Source: Pseudofrankia sp. DC12 (GTDB lineage: Bacteria; Actinomycetota; Actinomycetes; Frankiales; Frankiaceae). Taken from it: a stretch of 64,000 nt of DNA. The notes under the pieces were generated by a model. The model saw nothing but the letters and a program-made list of their open reading frames with translations. It ran no database searches and was not told the DNA's origin. Each line of letters begins with the position of its first letter. Positions within the stretch are counted from its first letter, which is position 1. Of the stretch, positions 27,729-46,584 are shown piece by piece. The DNA lies in contig NZ_KQ031391.1 in the NCBI RefSeq assembly GCF_000966285.1, forward strand, positions 4,294,540 to 4,358,539, in the 5' to 3' direction. The position numbers and the translations under genes are program-made.

Positions 27729-28915
27729 ATGAGCGGACGAGGGGTGTTGCTCGTGCCGGTCGCGGGGATCGCTGTCACCCCGGGTCAGGGGCTGCTGTGG
27801 GAGGAGACGGTGCATCCGTCGGAGACCACGGTGGGGCGTAGTGGCTGGTCGGCGCGCACTGCCGAGTCTGTTTCCGAGCCGATGGCTGGCCTGTGGGACC
27901 AGGTGTGGTCGCGGGCGAACCTTGTCGGTGGCGTTGCGGCGTGTCGAGGCCAACCGTGGCGCGCCGGGGGTGGACGGGATGACCACGGCCGAGTTGCGGC
28001 CGTGGCTGGTCGAACACTGGCCGGCGGTCCGGGAGGCGCTCGATACGGGAGTTACCGGCCTGCGCCGGTCCGCCAGGTGGTGATCCCGAAGCCTGGGGGC
28101 GGGCAGCGGATGCTGGGGGTTCCCACCGTTTTGGACAGGTTCCTTCAACAGGTGCTCGCCCAGGTGCTGGGTCCGCTGTTCGATCCGCATTCCTCGGGGT
28201 CGAGTTTCGGGTTCCGGCCGGGGCGGTCCGCTCATCGGGCGGTGCGGGTGGCCCGGCGGGCGGTGGCCGAGGGGAGGAAATGGGTCGTTGCCGTTGATCT
28301 CGACCGGTTCTTCGACCGGGTCGGGCATGACGTGTTGATGGCCCGGGTCGCGCGCCGGGTGGAGGATCGCCGGGTGCTGCGGCTTGTGCGCCGTTACCTG
28401 GAAGCCGGGATCATGGTCGAGGGTGTGAGGCAGCCGACGGAGGCGGGAACCCCGCAGGGGTCTCCGCTGTCGCTGTTGTTGTCGAACGTCATGTTGGACG
28501 ACCTGGACCGGCTGTTGTGGGAGCGGGGGCACCGGTTCGTCCGCTATGCGGACGATGTCCGGGTGTTCGTGGGTCGAAGCGGGCTGGCCAGCGGGTGTTG
28601 GACTCGGTGGCCAGGTTCGTGGAGGACCGGCAGCGGTTGCGGGTGAACCGGGACAAGTCGTGGGTCCGGCCTGCCCAGAAGGCGACGCTGCTCGGCTTCG
28701 GGTTCTACTTCACGCGGGACGGAGTGAGGGTGCGGGTCGCCCCGGAGGCGATCGCGCGGCTCAAGCGACGGCTGCGGGAGTTGACCAGTCGCCGGTGGCG
28801 GGTGTCGATGGCTGACCGGCTCAACCGGCTCAACCGGCTCAACCGGCTCAACCGGCTCAACCGGCTCAACCGGCTCAACCGGCTCAACCGGCTCAACCGG
28901 CTCACCAGTTCCGCG
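27729..28915 (+). pseudogene. Group II intron reverse transcriptase/maturase, three frameshifts
   Basis: Stitching frames recovers a class C-like intron protein: LSVALRRVEANRGAPGVDGM, VVIPKPGGGQRMLGVPTVLD, SSFGFRPGRSAHRAV, VVAVDLDRFFDRVGHDVLM, GTPQGSPLS and the catalytic RYADD, then SKRAGQRVLDSVARFVED and NRDKSWVRPAQKATLLGFGF. Frameshifts are placed near 27922 (+1), 28049 (-1) and 28568 (-1). The maturase X domain is cut short: after RRWRVSMADRLNRLN the sequence becomes a 9-bp tandem repeat coding (LNR)n. Key catalytic residues remain, but no continuous protein is possible. Confidence 0.85.
28816..28904 (+). repeat. 9-bp minisatellite (CCGGCTCAA) x about 10
   Basis: Nine perfect tandem copies of CCGGCTCAA and a tenth differing at its last base run from 28816. 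They code RLN repeats in the frame of the decayed maturase, where the ancestral sequence probably had a single RLNRYLRGW segment. The repeat seems to be an expansion of that codon trio. Confidence 0.95.
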
Positions 28916-28937
28916 CCCGCCAAACTCAATGTCGCTG

Positions 28938-29013
28938 TGATCGCTGTTCTGCCCCTCTGGTGGCTGCGGAACAGCCCTCGGTTACGACCAGCCGAGGGCC
29001 GAAACGGCGATCA
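28938..29013. repeat. Dispersed palindromic repeat, copy 3
   Basis: The left arm is TGATCGCTGTTCTGCCCCTC and the right arm, read on the minus strand, TGATCGCCGTTTCGGCCCTC. It spans 76 bp with CTGGTGG near the centre-left and a CCCTCGG/CCGAGGG inner stem. It abuts the end of the decayed intron. Confidence 0.7.
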
Positions 29014-30682
29014 GGAGAACGCCGGGACCGGGTGGGAGGTCGGCGGGGTGCGGCCCTGGCGCCGGGCGTCGTCATAGGCCGCCGCGCCTGAGTCTCGCTC
29101 CGTCCGCCGGTTGCCGCTGGTAGTCAGCCCAGTGCGGCGGAGTTGGCCGCTGGCGGCCGAACACGGCCCGCGGGGACCCCGGGGCCACCCCCGGAACGCC
29201 GCAGCGCCGCTGAGGGCCTCCTCGCCCCGCTGGCCGGGGCCGGCCCGGACCCGCGCCCACCGCGCCGCGCCAGGCGGGCCCCGAGGCATGCCCCGGGGCC
29301 GGTACGCGCCGAGTCCGGCGCTGGCCCGGTCCAGGTGAGATGGGTTACGGTCCATCACCGGCGCTCGCGGAACCGCGTGCGGGAGCCGGCCGCGGCGGGC
29401 GCGTGCCGGCCGCCGGCGCTGGGATGGCCGAGCGTGATCGCGGCCGCGCCTGGCGGGGCGTCTGGACGGCCGCCGACGAATCGACATCGCGTGCGGTGGC
29501 CGGCCAGGCGGAGTTGTCCGATGCTGGTAGGACCGTCCGGCGTACTACTCGGGGCTGGCGGGATGCGGGGCGCGCGACGGCGACGGGCCTTCCGGGCGAG
29601 TGGGCCAGGGGCGGCACGAGCGGCAGATCGGTAACTAACCGCTCATGGGGTCCGTCTGAGGGGTTGACTGCATCGCCCACAACGGAGTTCCATCATTTGG
29701 CGGACCACCGCCGCGATCTGGCGAAGTCGGGCAGGCTAACGCCCTGTGAGGAGCGCCCCGTAGAGGGCGCGCCGCGCGGGTATCCGGCCCGGCGTCAACC
29801 AGGCGGCACGCGGCCGGTCGCGCCGGGTCTCGACGAGGCCGGCTCGGATCGGCAGCGGCGGCGAAGACGCGAAGCGGTGGCCAGGAAGGCCGCGCGGTGC
29901 CCTCGGGCGCCTGGGCTGGCAGCTGACAGGAAGGCGGGACAGGGCGGGAACACGGCAGGTCGGATGCAGGCAGCAAGATCGCCGAAATACAGCGCGAGAG
30001 TGTGCACCACGAACATGACGACGGGGCTTGTCGGCAGTGCGGCCTGAGGCTACACTGCTAGTTTGCGCTGTCCTTTTCGTTGCACTGGGCCTGTCAGATC
30101 CGTTCCCGCCACCCGTGGTGGTCTCGCCGGCATCCCTCCCGCTGGGCCGTCGGCGCCCCGCCATCTCCGCCGGGACCGGCGTCTGATGCGTCCCGTGCGA
30201 TGACCGGGAACAGCGCACCCGGTTCGCCGGCTTGCTTCCCGTAGGGACAGCTTCGCCGGAGGCCGTGACGTCTGCCAGGGTGCGGTTCTCAGACCCGGTG
30301 TCGCGCTGCGCGCGACCCGAGCGGGTCAGGGGCGGCTTCTGAGGTCTCACGTCCGGCCGAGCCGGTCATCCGGACCGCACGACCGCCTGCCCGCCCAACT
30401 GAGCACCGCCTGCCTGCTCGCTGGCCTTCAGCCAGCGTCGCCAAGACCCGATGCCGGGGAACGTCCCGGATCTCCCGCTCCGCGCGTGTCGCGCGTCACG
30501 GGGGTCCGACGTCCCGGGCTCCGGATGTCTGGCGTGAGGGGGAGTGGAGGTGCTCACACCGAGACCACCGGCCGACTACCCCGCTGACGCCGCCCCCAAA
30601 CGCGGCGAGACACTGATCACCTGACCACCCCGACGGCTCGTCGGCATCTCCCGCCCGATGCCAGGCCACCGGAAGGACCACC
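29014..30682 (+). other. Long rplL/intron to rpoB intergenic region
   Basis: This is 1.67 kb with no supported gene; the open frames on both strands are Arg/Pro/Ala-rich without motifs. It contains a good promoter at 30028-30056 and, from there, a leader of about 620 nt before rpoB. No tRNA, repeat cluster or domain V-like hairpin was seen. Confidence 0.55.
30028..30056 (+). promoter_or_regulatory. rpoBC promoter
   Basis: TTGTCG (-35, 30028-30033), a 17-nt spacer and TACACT (-10, 30051-30056) match the primary sigma consensus of actinobacteria. The sequence after the -10 box (GCTAGTTTGCGCTGTCC) resembles the start region conserved before rpoB in streptomycetes and mycobacteria. Transcription probably starts near 30063. 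Confidence 0.75.
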
Positions 30683-34105
<3,423 letters not shown>

Positions 34106-34201
34106 GCGGCCGACCGGCCCGCCCGTAACCCGCGGGCGGGCCGGTCCGGCCCACACACCGACTGAGCGTCCGACACGAGAAAGAGAGAGCAGGCGACAGT
34201 C

Positions 34202-38095
<3,894 letters not shown>

Positions 38096-38100
38096 GGCGT

Positions 38101-38137
38101 AGCGGCCGGAACGGGCGCGGAGCGCCCGCCGGCCGCT
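38101..38137 (+). terminator. Nested hairpin terminator after rpoC
   Basis: An outer 9-bp stem (AGCGGCCGG/CCGGCCGCT) encloses an inner hairpin GGGCGCGGAGCGCCC. The identical inner hairpin is found in the terminator after rpsD (60654-60668), with a different outer stem. Confidence 0.8.
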
Positions 38138-38144
38138 GCGCCGG

Positions 38145-38226
38145 CTCGGGCGCTGGGCGCCCTTGCCAGCGCTGGATCGGGGTGTGGGTGTAGGTCGGGG
38201 GCCGGCCGTGTCCAGGGTCGGTACCT
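38145..38226. repeat. 80-bp post-terminator element, copy 1
   Basis: It begins CTCGGGCGCTGGGCGCCC and ends TCCAGGGTCGGTACCT; both blocks recur in the same order and almost the same spacing at 60744-60824 behind rpsD. The rest of the gap up to the converging mug gene (to 38525) shows no gene. Confidence 0.75.
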
Positions 38227-38525
38227 CGCGCTCGTAGGTGAACGGCGGGTGTCCCGTAATGGGGGCCCGCCGTTTGCATTGGGACCTGGCTCGACTGGGC
38301 GGCTTGGCCCGGCTTGGTCCTACGTCGTGGCTGGGATTCGTCCGTGATCCACGGCCACGACGTAGGACTGGTTGTGGGTGGGCGTGGAGCCTGCCTCGGT
38401 CCCGCGCGACACTGGCTGGCGTTGGAGCTGGTGGCGGACTCATACCTGGTGGCCGGGTGATGGCCGGAATCCACGACCACAAGGGATGACTCGGTGGGCA
38501 GGGGCTCGTGGCCGGGGCGCTGGGC

Positions 38526-39170
38526 CTAGGCGTAGGCGGCGTCGTGAAGCTCGCGGTAGGCCTCGACGAGGGCCGGGAGTGAGTAGTGGGCGTTGAGGCC
38601 GCTGGGGTTCGGCAGCAGCCAGACGCCGACGGGCCCGAGGTGGTCGGGCTGGCGGCCGACTGTCGCCTTCTTCTGGCCGAACGCGATCCGGTAGGCGCCC
38701 AGGCCGAGGAAGGCCAGCCAACCGGGCTGATACTGGTCCACGAGCGCGGTCAGGCGGCCCACACCGGCGCGGATCTCGTCGTCGCTGATCTCGTCCGCCC
38801 GGGCGGTGGCGCGGTTCACGATGTTGGTGATTCCGATGTCGCGGGCGAGCAGCTCGCCGGTCTCGGACGGGTGTAGCTGGCGGTCGGTGAACCCGGCCTG
38901 GTGCAGCGTCGCCCATAGCCGGTTCGCGGTGCCGCCGAAGTGGAACCCGGTCGCGCCGGCCGCCAGCGACGGGTTGATCCCACAGATCAGGACCTTCAGT
39001 CCGGGCGCGATCAGATCGGGGACGGCGCGGCCGTAGGCGGCCTGCAGATCCGCGCGGGACGGCTTCCGCCTCGGGTCGGCGGCCGAGCCAGGGGCCGGGC
39101 TTCCGCCGGCATTGGCGACGCCGATTTGGGAGGTCCTGGTGGGACCTGTGGTCACCATGCGTGCTCCCAT
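38526..39170 (-). CDS. mug: Mismatch-specific DNA glycosylase (Mug/TDG family)
   Basis: The 214-residue protein has LKVLICGINPSLAAGATGFHFGGTANRLW near residues 58-86, including the GINP active-site motif of the Mug/TDG family with its catalytic Asn, and NPSGLNAHY near residue 187, the intercalation-wedge motif. It excises uracil or thymine mispaired with G during base-excision repair. The first 40 residues are low-complexity, and an internal start such as the ATG at 39158 is possible; no strong ribosome-binding site marks either. It converges on rpoC and diverges from the rpsL operon. Confidence 0.87.
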   Translation of the reverse strand: MGARMVTTGPTRTSQIGVANAGGSPAPGSAADPRRKPSRADLQAAYGRAVPDLIAPGLKVLICGINPSLAAGATGFHFGGTANRLWATLHQAGFTDRQLHPSETGELLARDIGITNIVNRATARADEISDDEIRAGVGRLTALVDQYQPGWLAFLGLGAYRIAFGQKKATVGRQPDHLGPVGVWLLPNPSGLNAHYSLPALVEAYRELHDAAYA

Positions 39171-40088
39171 GGTCGTGAACCGGAAGGCGTCGAGTCACCC
39201 CAGGTTCTCGGTTCGCGCCAACTTGGCGTTTTGCCTGCGCTCAGCCTGGCAGAGCAGCACAATGGGCCGCGCAGGCCGGGTATGTCAGTCACGCGGTAAC
39301 CCGACGACTTGAGAAGCCGGCGCAACATGGGCGAGATGTGGAGCCGGTACAACGGTTCCAACGCAACGGGACAGCTGGCCCCATAGCCAGCACACGACAC
39401 GTCAACGACGACGAACGACCGGGACGGGTCCGCGCGGGAGGCGGGACGCCAGAACTCCGGTAGCGCTCGGCGGGCGGCCGACAGGCCGTGGGCGCAAAGG
39501 AGACCCGGTTCGACACTTGACGTGGGCGTGGAGTAATGTTGCGTCCTGTGGCCGGAGTCCGCATGGCTCCGGCGTGTGTCCTGCGCCTAGACGCGATTCG
39601 GTCTGCTGGCGCTGTGGCGAGTCGGGTAAGCCTGGACGCTGTTGCAGAGCAGCGTCGGGGTACACTTGTGACGATGATCTAGGTCGGGCGAGTCTGCTCG
39701 GGTTGGATCAGGCAAGCCGCCGGAACGCGGGTGACCCTCTGGGTATCCCCGGGTGTACCAGCGGTGAGCATGTGTCAAGTCTGACCGCCGTCGGCGACTG
39801 TCTTTGCCCGTCTCATCCCGAGACCCGCCTTCAGGCGGGGCCTGGCGGTGGGTGGGGCGGTCGATGAGCGGGCGGGCGCGCTCCCCCTGGGACTGATCGG
39901 CCAAGGCCGGTAGGTGCTGGCGGGCGCGACACGCCCGACCGCGTGGGTCGGCGGAACACGATGCGGGCCACCCGGTAGCTGACTTCGGCCAGCTCCGGGG
40001 CTAGAGATCTTCCCCGGGGGGCGACCCTCGGACCCCCGGACCACGGGGGACAACGGCACCACGAGAAGGACGAAGAACGGGAGCGGCG
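39171..40088 (+). other. Upstream region of the rpsL (str) operon
   Basis: This is 918 bp without a supported gene. TACACT at 39661-39666 is a good -10 hexamer, but no -35 is found 16-18 nt before it. From about 39667 a leader of more than 400 nt would follow, containing a hairpin around CCCGCCTTCAGGCGGG (39826-39841) and a GC-rich repeat at 40011-40048 (CCCCGGGGGGCGACCCTCGG type). The minus strand carries the mug upstream region. Confidence 0.45.
40011..40048. repeat. GC-rich intergenic repeat before rpsL
   Basis: TCCCCGGGGGGCGACCCTCG followed by GACCCCCGG, the same family as at 12721, 19111, 43061 and 58351. It ends 40 nt before the rpsL start and so lies in its mRNA leader. Confidence 0.55.
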
Positions 40089-40463
40089 TTGCCCACGATC
40101 CAGCAGCTGGTCCGGAAGGGCCGGCAGGACAAGGTCGAGAAGACCAAGACCCCGGCTCTCAAGGGGAGCCCGCAGCGCCGTGGCGTGTGCACTCGCGTCT
40201 ACACGACCACGCCCAAGAAGCCGAACTCGGCGCTGCGCAAGGTCGCGCGTGTCCGGCTTTCCAGCGGGATCGAGGTCACCGCGTACATCCCGGGTGTGGG
40301 TCACAACCTCCAGGAGCACTCGATGGTCCTGGTGCGCGGCGGGCGAGTGAAGGACCTTCCGGGCGTTCGCTACAAGATCGTTCGCGGGGCGCTGGACACG
40401 CAGGGTGTCCGCAACCGCAAGCAGGCTCGTAGCCGCTACGGAGCGAAGAAGGAGAAGGGCTAA
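40089..40463 (+). CDS. rpsL: 30S ribosomal protein S12
   Basis: The 124-residue protein starts at a TTG behind GGGAG. It carries [18 protein letters not shown] near residue 38-55 and [16 protein letters not shown] near 85; the Lys residues equivalent to K43 and K88 are present, the streptomycin-sensitive state. S12 lines the decoding centre. The stop overlaps the rpsG start by one base, so S12 and S7 are translationally coupled. Confidence 0.98.
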   Translation: MPTIQQLVRKGRQDKVEKTKTPALKGSPQRRGVCTRVYTTTPKKPNSALRKVARVRLSSGIEVTAYIPGVGHNLQEHSMVLVRGGRVKDLPGVRYKIVRGALDTQGVRNRKQARSRYGAKKEKG

Positions 40464-40933
40464 TGCCACGCAAGGGGCCCGCTCCCAAGCACGCTGTCGT
40501 CGTCGACCCGGTGTACGGGTCGCCGCTGGTGACCTCTCTGGTCAACAAGGTGCTGATGAGCGGCAAGAAGTCGATCGCCGAGCGGATCGTCTACGGCGCG
40601 CTCGAGGGCGCCCGCGAGAAGACCGGCAACGACCCCGTGGTCACGCTCAAGCGGGCGCTGGACAACGTCAAGCCGACGCTGGAGGTGCGCAGCCGCCGGG
40701 TAGGTGGCGCCACGTACCAGGTGCCGATCGAGGTCCGCGCCGGCCGCAGCACCACGCTGGCGCTGCGCTGGCTGGTCGCCTACTCGCGTGGCCGCCGGGA
40801 GAAGACGATGACCGAGCGGCTCATGAACGAGCTGATCGACGCGAGCAACGGTCTCGGCGCGAGCGTGAAGCGCCGGGAGGACACCCACAAGATGGCCGAG
40901 TCCAACAAGGCCTTCGCCCACTACCGCTGGTGA
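40463..40933 (+). CDS. rpsG: 30S ribosomal protein S7
   Basis: The 156-residue protein begins [19 protein letters not shown] and contains [35 protein letters not shown] and [19 protein letters not shown] at the end. S7 nucleates the 30S head and contacts the E-site tRNA. Its start lies in the TAATG overlap with rpsL. In other bacteria S7 represses the str operon. fusA follows 6 nt after the stop. Confidence 0.98.
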   Translation: MPRKGPAPKHAVVVDPVYGSPLVTSLVNKVLMSGKKSIAERIVYGALEGAREKTGNDPVVTLKRALDNVKPTLEVRSRRVGGATYQVPIEVRAGRSTTLALRWLVAYSRGRREKTMTERLMNELIDASNGLGASVKRREDTHKMAESNKAFAHYRW

Positions 40934-40939
40934 TCTGTC

Positions 40940-43033
<2,094 letters not shown>

Positions 43034-43060
43034 ACGGGTCCGTCCCGCCAAACGCAATGC

Positions 43061-43092
43061 CTTCCCGGGGGAACGGCCCCCGGACCCCCGGA
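43061..43092. repeat. GC-rich intergenic repeat in the fusA-tuf gap
   Basis: CTTCCCGGGGGAACGGCCCC followed by CGGACCCCCGG, a member of the same GC-rich repeat family, occupying a third of the 106-bp gap between fusA and tuf. Confidence 0.5.
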
Positions 43093-43139
43093 ACAAGACG
43101 AAGCACAGCACGACACCACCCGTCCTTGGAGGGACACCC

Positions 43140-44333
43140 GTGGCGAAGCAGAAGTTCGAGCGGACCAAACCGCACGTCAACATTGGCACCATCGGTCACA
43201 TCGACCATGGCAAGACCACGCTGACGGCGGCGATCACGAAGGTCCTGCACGACGCCCACCCGGACCTGAACCCGTTCACCCCGTTCGACCAGATCGACAA
43301 GGCGCCCGAGGAGAAGGCCCGCGGTATCACCATCTCCATCGCGCACGTCGAATACCAGACGGACGCCCGGCACTACGCGCACGTCGACTGCCCGGGTCAC
43401 GCCGACTACATCAAGAACATGATCACCGGTGCCGCGCAGATGGACGGCGCGATCCTGGTCGTGTCGGCGACCGACGGCCCGATGCCCCAGACGAAGGAGC
43501 ACGTGCTGCTCGCTCGTCAGGTCGGCGTGCCGTACATCGTCGTCGCTCTGAACAAGGCCGACATGGTCGACGACGAGGAGATCCTGGAGCTCGTCGAGCT
43601 CGAGGTTCGCGAGCTGCTCAGCCAGTACGAGTTCCCGGGTGACGACGTTCCGGTCATCCGTGTCTCCGCTCTGAAGGCCCTTGAGGGCGACAAGGAGTGG
43701 GGCGCGAAGCTCCTCGAGCTGATGGCCGCGGTCGACGCGTCGATCCCGGAGCCGGTGCGTGACATCGAGCGGCCGTTCCTGATGCCGATCGAGGACGTCT
43801 TCACGATCACCGGTCGTGGCACCGTCGTCACCGGTCGAATCGAGCGCGGCATCGTCAAGGTGTCGGAGACCGTCGAGATCGTCGGCATCAAGAACGAGAC
43901 CCAGACCACCACGGTCACGGGTGTCGAGATGTTCCGCAAGCTGCTCGACCAGGGCCAGGCCGGTGACAACGTCGGTCTGCTCCTGCGCGGCATCAAGCGT
44001 GAGGACGTCGAGCGCGGCCAGGTCGTCGTGAAGCCGAAGAGCATCACGCCGCACACCAACTTCGAGGCCCGCGTCTACATCCTGAACAAGGACGAAGGCG
44101 GCCGCCACACGCCGTTCTTCAACAACTACCGTCCGCAGTTCTACTTCCGGACGACCGACGTGACCGGCGTCGTGACCCTCCCCGAGGGCACCGAGATGGT
44201 CATGCCGGGCGACAACACCGAGATGACGGTCGAGCTGATCCAGCCGATCGCCATGGAGGAGGGCCTGCGGTTCGCCATCCGTGAGGGTGGCCGTACCGTC
44301 GGCGCCGGCCAGGTCGTCAAGGTTCTCAAGTAG
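43140..44333 (+). CDS. tuf: Elongation factor Tu
   Basis: The 397-residue protein starts at a GTG with GGAGGGACACCC upstream. The P-loop [14 protein letters not shown] is near residue 20, followed by [32 protein letters not shown] and domain II/III segments [20 protein letters not shown] and [15 protein letters not shown]-Tu delivers aminoacyl-tRNA to the A site. It is last in the str operon; a long GC-rich hairpin follows. No second tuf gene is in the window. Confidence 0.98.
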   Translation: MAKQKFERTKPHVNIGTIGHIDHGKTTLTAAITKVLHDAHPDLNPFTPFDQIDKAPEEKARGITISIAHVEYQTDARHYAHVDCPGHADYIKNMITGAAQMDGAILVVSATDGPMPQTKEHVLLARQVGVPYIVVALNKADMVDDEEILELVELEVRELLSQYEFPGDDVPVIRVSALKALEGDKEWGAKLLELMAAVDASIPEPVRDIERPFLMPIEDVFTITGRGTVVTGRIERGIVKVSETVEIVGIKNETQTTTVTGVEMFRKLLDQGQAGDNVGLLLRGIKREDVERGQVVVKPKSITPHTNFEARVYILNKDEGGRHTPFFNNYRPQFYFRTTDVTGVVTLPEGTEMVMPGDNTEMTVELIQPIAMEEGLRFAIREGGRTVGAGQVVKVLK

Positions 44334-44341
44334 TACGGATT

Positions 44342-44391
44342 CGGGCGGCGGGTCGCGGCGTCCTGCGAATGGGCGCCGCGCCCGCCGCCCG
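44342..44391 (+). terminator. Terminator after tuf
   Basis: CGGGCGGCGGGTCGCGGCG pairs with GCGCCGCGCCCGCCGCCCG across a 12-nt loop, with one bulge. It separates the str operon from the S10 operon. The rest of the 210-bp gap must hold the S10 promoter, which was not recognised. Confidence 0.7.
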
Positions 44392-44543
44392 ATGGCAACT
44401 GCTGGCTGAGGTGTTTGAGCTCCGAAACCGGAACGTCCGGGCGAAGAGCGAAGAAGAAGCGGTACGCCCGGTTACCGGTGGAACCCCGGAGCCCGGTCGC
44501 GGTACCCCGGGTGACGAGACAGACAGGACAGGCGAAGCCCACC

Positions 44544-44852
44544 ATGGCGGCACAGAAGATCCGCATCCGGCTCAAGGCCTATGACCACGAGGTCATCGAC
44601 AGCTCGGCGCGTAAGATCGTCGAGACCGTGACGCGGACCGGGGCGCAGGTCGCGGGTCCGGTGCCGCTGCCGACGGAGAAGAACATCTACTGCGTTATCC
44701 GGTCGCCGCACAAGTACAAGGACAGCCGCGAGCATTTCGAGATGCGCACGCACAAGCGGCTCATTGACATCCTTGACCCGACGCCGAAGACGGTCGACTC
44801 GCTTATGCGTCTCGACCTCCCCGCCGGCGTCGACATCGAGATCAAGCTGTAA
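44544..44852 (+). CDS. rpsJ: 30S ribosomal protein S10 (NusE)
   Basis: The 102-residue protein begins [20 protein letters not shown] and contains [10 protein letters not shown] and [16 protein letters not shown]. Besides its place in the 30S head, S10 acts as NusE in antitermination with NusB and binds NusG. The open frame extends upstream to 44415, but the family N-terminus starts at 44544. First gene of the S10 operon. Confidence 0.98.
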   Translation: MAAQKIRIRLKAYDHEVIDSSARKIVETVTRTGAQVAGPVPLPTEKNIYCVIRSPHKYKDSREHFEMRTHKRLIDILDPTPKTVDSLMRLDLPAGVDIEIKL

Positions 44853-44870
44853 GAGGGGCCGGGCGCAGCC

Positions 44871-45569
44871 ATGCTCAACCGAAACTACAGGGGACTCCTG
44901 GGCACGAAGCTCGGGATGACCCAGGTCTGGGACGCGAACAACCGCGTCGTACCGATCACCGTTATCCAGGCCGGCCCGAACGTCGTGACCCAGGTGAAGA
45001 CCCCGGACAACGACGGATACTCGGCCGTGCAGCTGGGCTACGGAGAGATCGACCCGCGGAAGACCAACAAGCCGACCCGGGGCCACTTCGCGACCGCCGG
45101 CGTGACCCCGCGCCGCCACCTGGCCGAGCTGCGGACCGCCGACGCGGGCAACTACTCCGCGGGCCTGCAGCTCGACGGCTCGGTCTTCGAGGCCGGAACC
45201 GTTGTCGACGTGACGGGCACCTCGAAGGGCAAGGGCTTCGCGGGTGTGATGAAGCGGCACGGCTTCAAGGGCCTGGGCGCCGGTCACGGCGTCGAGCGCA
45301 AGCACCGCTCGCCGGGCTCGGTCGGCGGTTGCGCCACTCCGGGCCGGGTCTTCAAGGGCCTGCGGATGGCGGGCCGCATGGGCAACGTGCGGGTCACCGT
45401 GCCTGGCCTGACCGTGCACGCGGTCGACGCCGAGCGGGGCCTGCTGCTGATCAAGGGCGCGGTTCCCGGTGTGGACGGCGGGCTGGTCTTCGTGCGCAGC
45501 GCCGCCAAGCGCCCGGCGCCGGCCGACTTCGCTCCGTCGGACGCCCAGAAGGCTGAGGTGTCGGCGTGA
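44871..45569 (+). CDS. rplC: 50S ribosomal protein L3
   Basis: The 232-residue protein begins [20 protein letters not shown] and has [19 protein letters not shown] and the tip region [20 protein letters not shown]3 binds the 23S rRNA 3' domain and helps form the peptidyl-transferase centre. The ribosome-binding site is AGAGGGG. The stop overlaps rplD by 4 nt (GTGA). Confidence 0.97.
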   Translation: MLNRNYRGLLGTKLGMTQVWDANNRVVPITVIQAGPNVVTQVKTPDNDGYSAVQLGYGEIDPRKTNKPTRGHFATAGVTPRRHLAELRTADAGNYSAGLQLDGSVFEAGTVVDVTGTSKGKGFAGVMKRHGFKGLGAGHGVERKHRSPGSVGGCATPGRVFKGLRMAGRMGNVRVTVPGLTVHAVDAERGLLLIKGAVPGVDGGLVFVRSAAKRPAPADFAPSDAQKAEVSA

Positions 45570-46273
45570 GCACCATTACCAAGGATGGCCACGAGCGGGC
45601 CCGGTTTCGTAAGGCCCCCGTCGGCGAGGCGCGGACCGTCACGGTCCACGCCCCGGCGGGTGGTGAGGGTGGCACCGCGGAGCTCCCTGGCGAGATCTTC
45701 GACGTTCAGGTGAACGTCCCGCTGATCCACCAGGTCGTCGTGGCCCAGCAGGCCGCGGCCCGCCAGGGCACCCACGACACCAAGACTCGCGGCGAGGTTC
45801 GCGGCGGTGGCAAGAAGCCGTACCGGCAGAAGGGCACCGGCCGCGCGCGGCAGGGCTCCCTGCGGGCCCCGCAGTTCGCCGGCGGTGGCACGGTGCACGG
45901 CCCGACGCCGCGCAACTACGACCAGCGGACCCCGAAGAAGATGAAGGCCGCCGCCCTGCGCGGTGCCCTGTCGGACCGGGCCCGCAACAACCGGGTGCAC
46001 GTCGTCTCCTCGTTCGTGGACGGCGACACGCCGTCGACGAAGGCCGCGCTCAGCGCGCTGCTGGAGATCGCGAACAGCCGGCGCGTGCTGGTCGTCGTCG
46101 AGCGCACCGACGAGCTGACCTGGAAGAGCCTGCGCAACGTCTCGACGGTGCACCTGCTCGACCCGGGCCAGCTGAACACCTACGACGTAATGATCAGCGA
46201 CGACGTCGTCTTCACCCAGGGCGCCCTCGCCTCGTTCGTCGGCCGCGGCAAGGCCCAGGAGGCGGAGCAGTGA
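45566..46273 (+). CDS. rplD: 50S ribosomal protein L4
   Basis: The 235-residue protein starts at a GTG inside the rplC stop. It contains [40 protein letters not shown] and [16 protein letters not shown], the extended loop that reaches the peptide exit tunnel. In E. coli L4 represses the S10 operon; no matching leader was recognised here. The stop overlaps rplW by 4 nt. Confidence 0.97.
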   Translation: MSTITKDGHERARFRKAPVGEARTVTVHAPAGGEGGTAELPGEIFDVQVNVPLIHQVVVAQQAAARQGTHDTKTRGEVRGGGKKPYRQKGTGRARQGSLRAPQFAGGGTVHGPTPRNYDQRTPKKMKAAALRGALSDRARNNRVHVVSSFVDGDTPSTKAALSALLEIANSRRVLVVVERTDELTWKSLRNVSTVHLLDPGQLNTYDVMISDDVVFTQGALASFVGRGKAQEAEQ

Positions 46274-46566
46274 TCCCCGACCCGCGGGACATCATCCTGA
46301 AGCCGGTCGTCTCGGAGAAGAGCTACGGCCTGCTGGACGAGAACGTCTACACGTTCGTCGTCCGCCCGGACGCGAACAAGACCCAGATCAAGATCGCTAT
46401 CCAGCAGATCTTCAATGTCCGGGTGCTGAGCGTCAACACCATCAACCGGGCCGGCAAGCGGAAGCGGACCAAGTACGGCTGGGGCCAGCGCAAGGCCACC
46501 AAGCGCGCCATGGTCAGCCTGGCCCCCGGCGACTCCATCGAGATCTTCGGTGGCCCGGGCGCGTAA
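46270..46566 (+). CDS. rplW: 50S ribosomal protein L23
   Basis: The 98-residue protein starts at a GTG within the rplD stop. It shows [34 protein letters not shown] and [21 protein letters not shown]23 sits at the tunnel exit and docks trigger factor and the signal recognition particle. It is 18 nt from rplB. Confidence 0.97.
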   Translation: MIPDPRDIILKPVVSEKSYGLLDENVYTFVVRPDANKTQIKIAIQQIFNVRVLSVNTINRAGKRKRTKYGWGQRKATKRAMVSLAPGDSIEIFGGPGA

Positions 46567-46584
46567 CGGAGAGCTGGATTAGTC

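Larger units (their letters stand above)
27333..28934 (+). mobile_element. Decayed group II intron, probably class IIC, 3' end lost
   Basis: It begins GTGCGCCCGGCATGGGC, fitting the GTGYG 5' consensus of group II introns, followed by about 390 nt of GC-rich non-coding sequence (domain I-III position) and a broken reverse transcriptase in the domain IV position. The insertion point directly after the rplL terminator fits class IIC target choice. No domain V hairpin is visible downstream, and sequence related to the reverse transcriptase stops at the 9-bp repeat, so the 3' part is deleted. The exact 3' limit is uncertain. It lies in the normally conserved rplL-rpoB gap. Confidence 0.75.

Noticed and set aside
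28816-28904. CRISPR-like array
   Set aside because: The 9-bp units are directly adjacent with no spacers; it is a minisatellite.
28517-29077. Independent 186-residue gene containing LNR repeats
   Set aside because: Its first half is the out-of-frame continuation of the reverse transcriptase and its end runs through the palindromic repeat.
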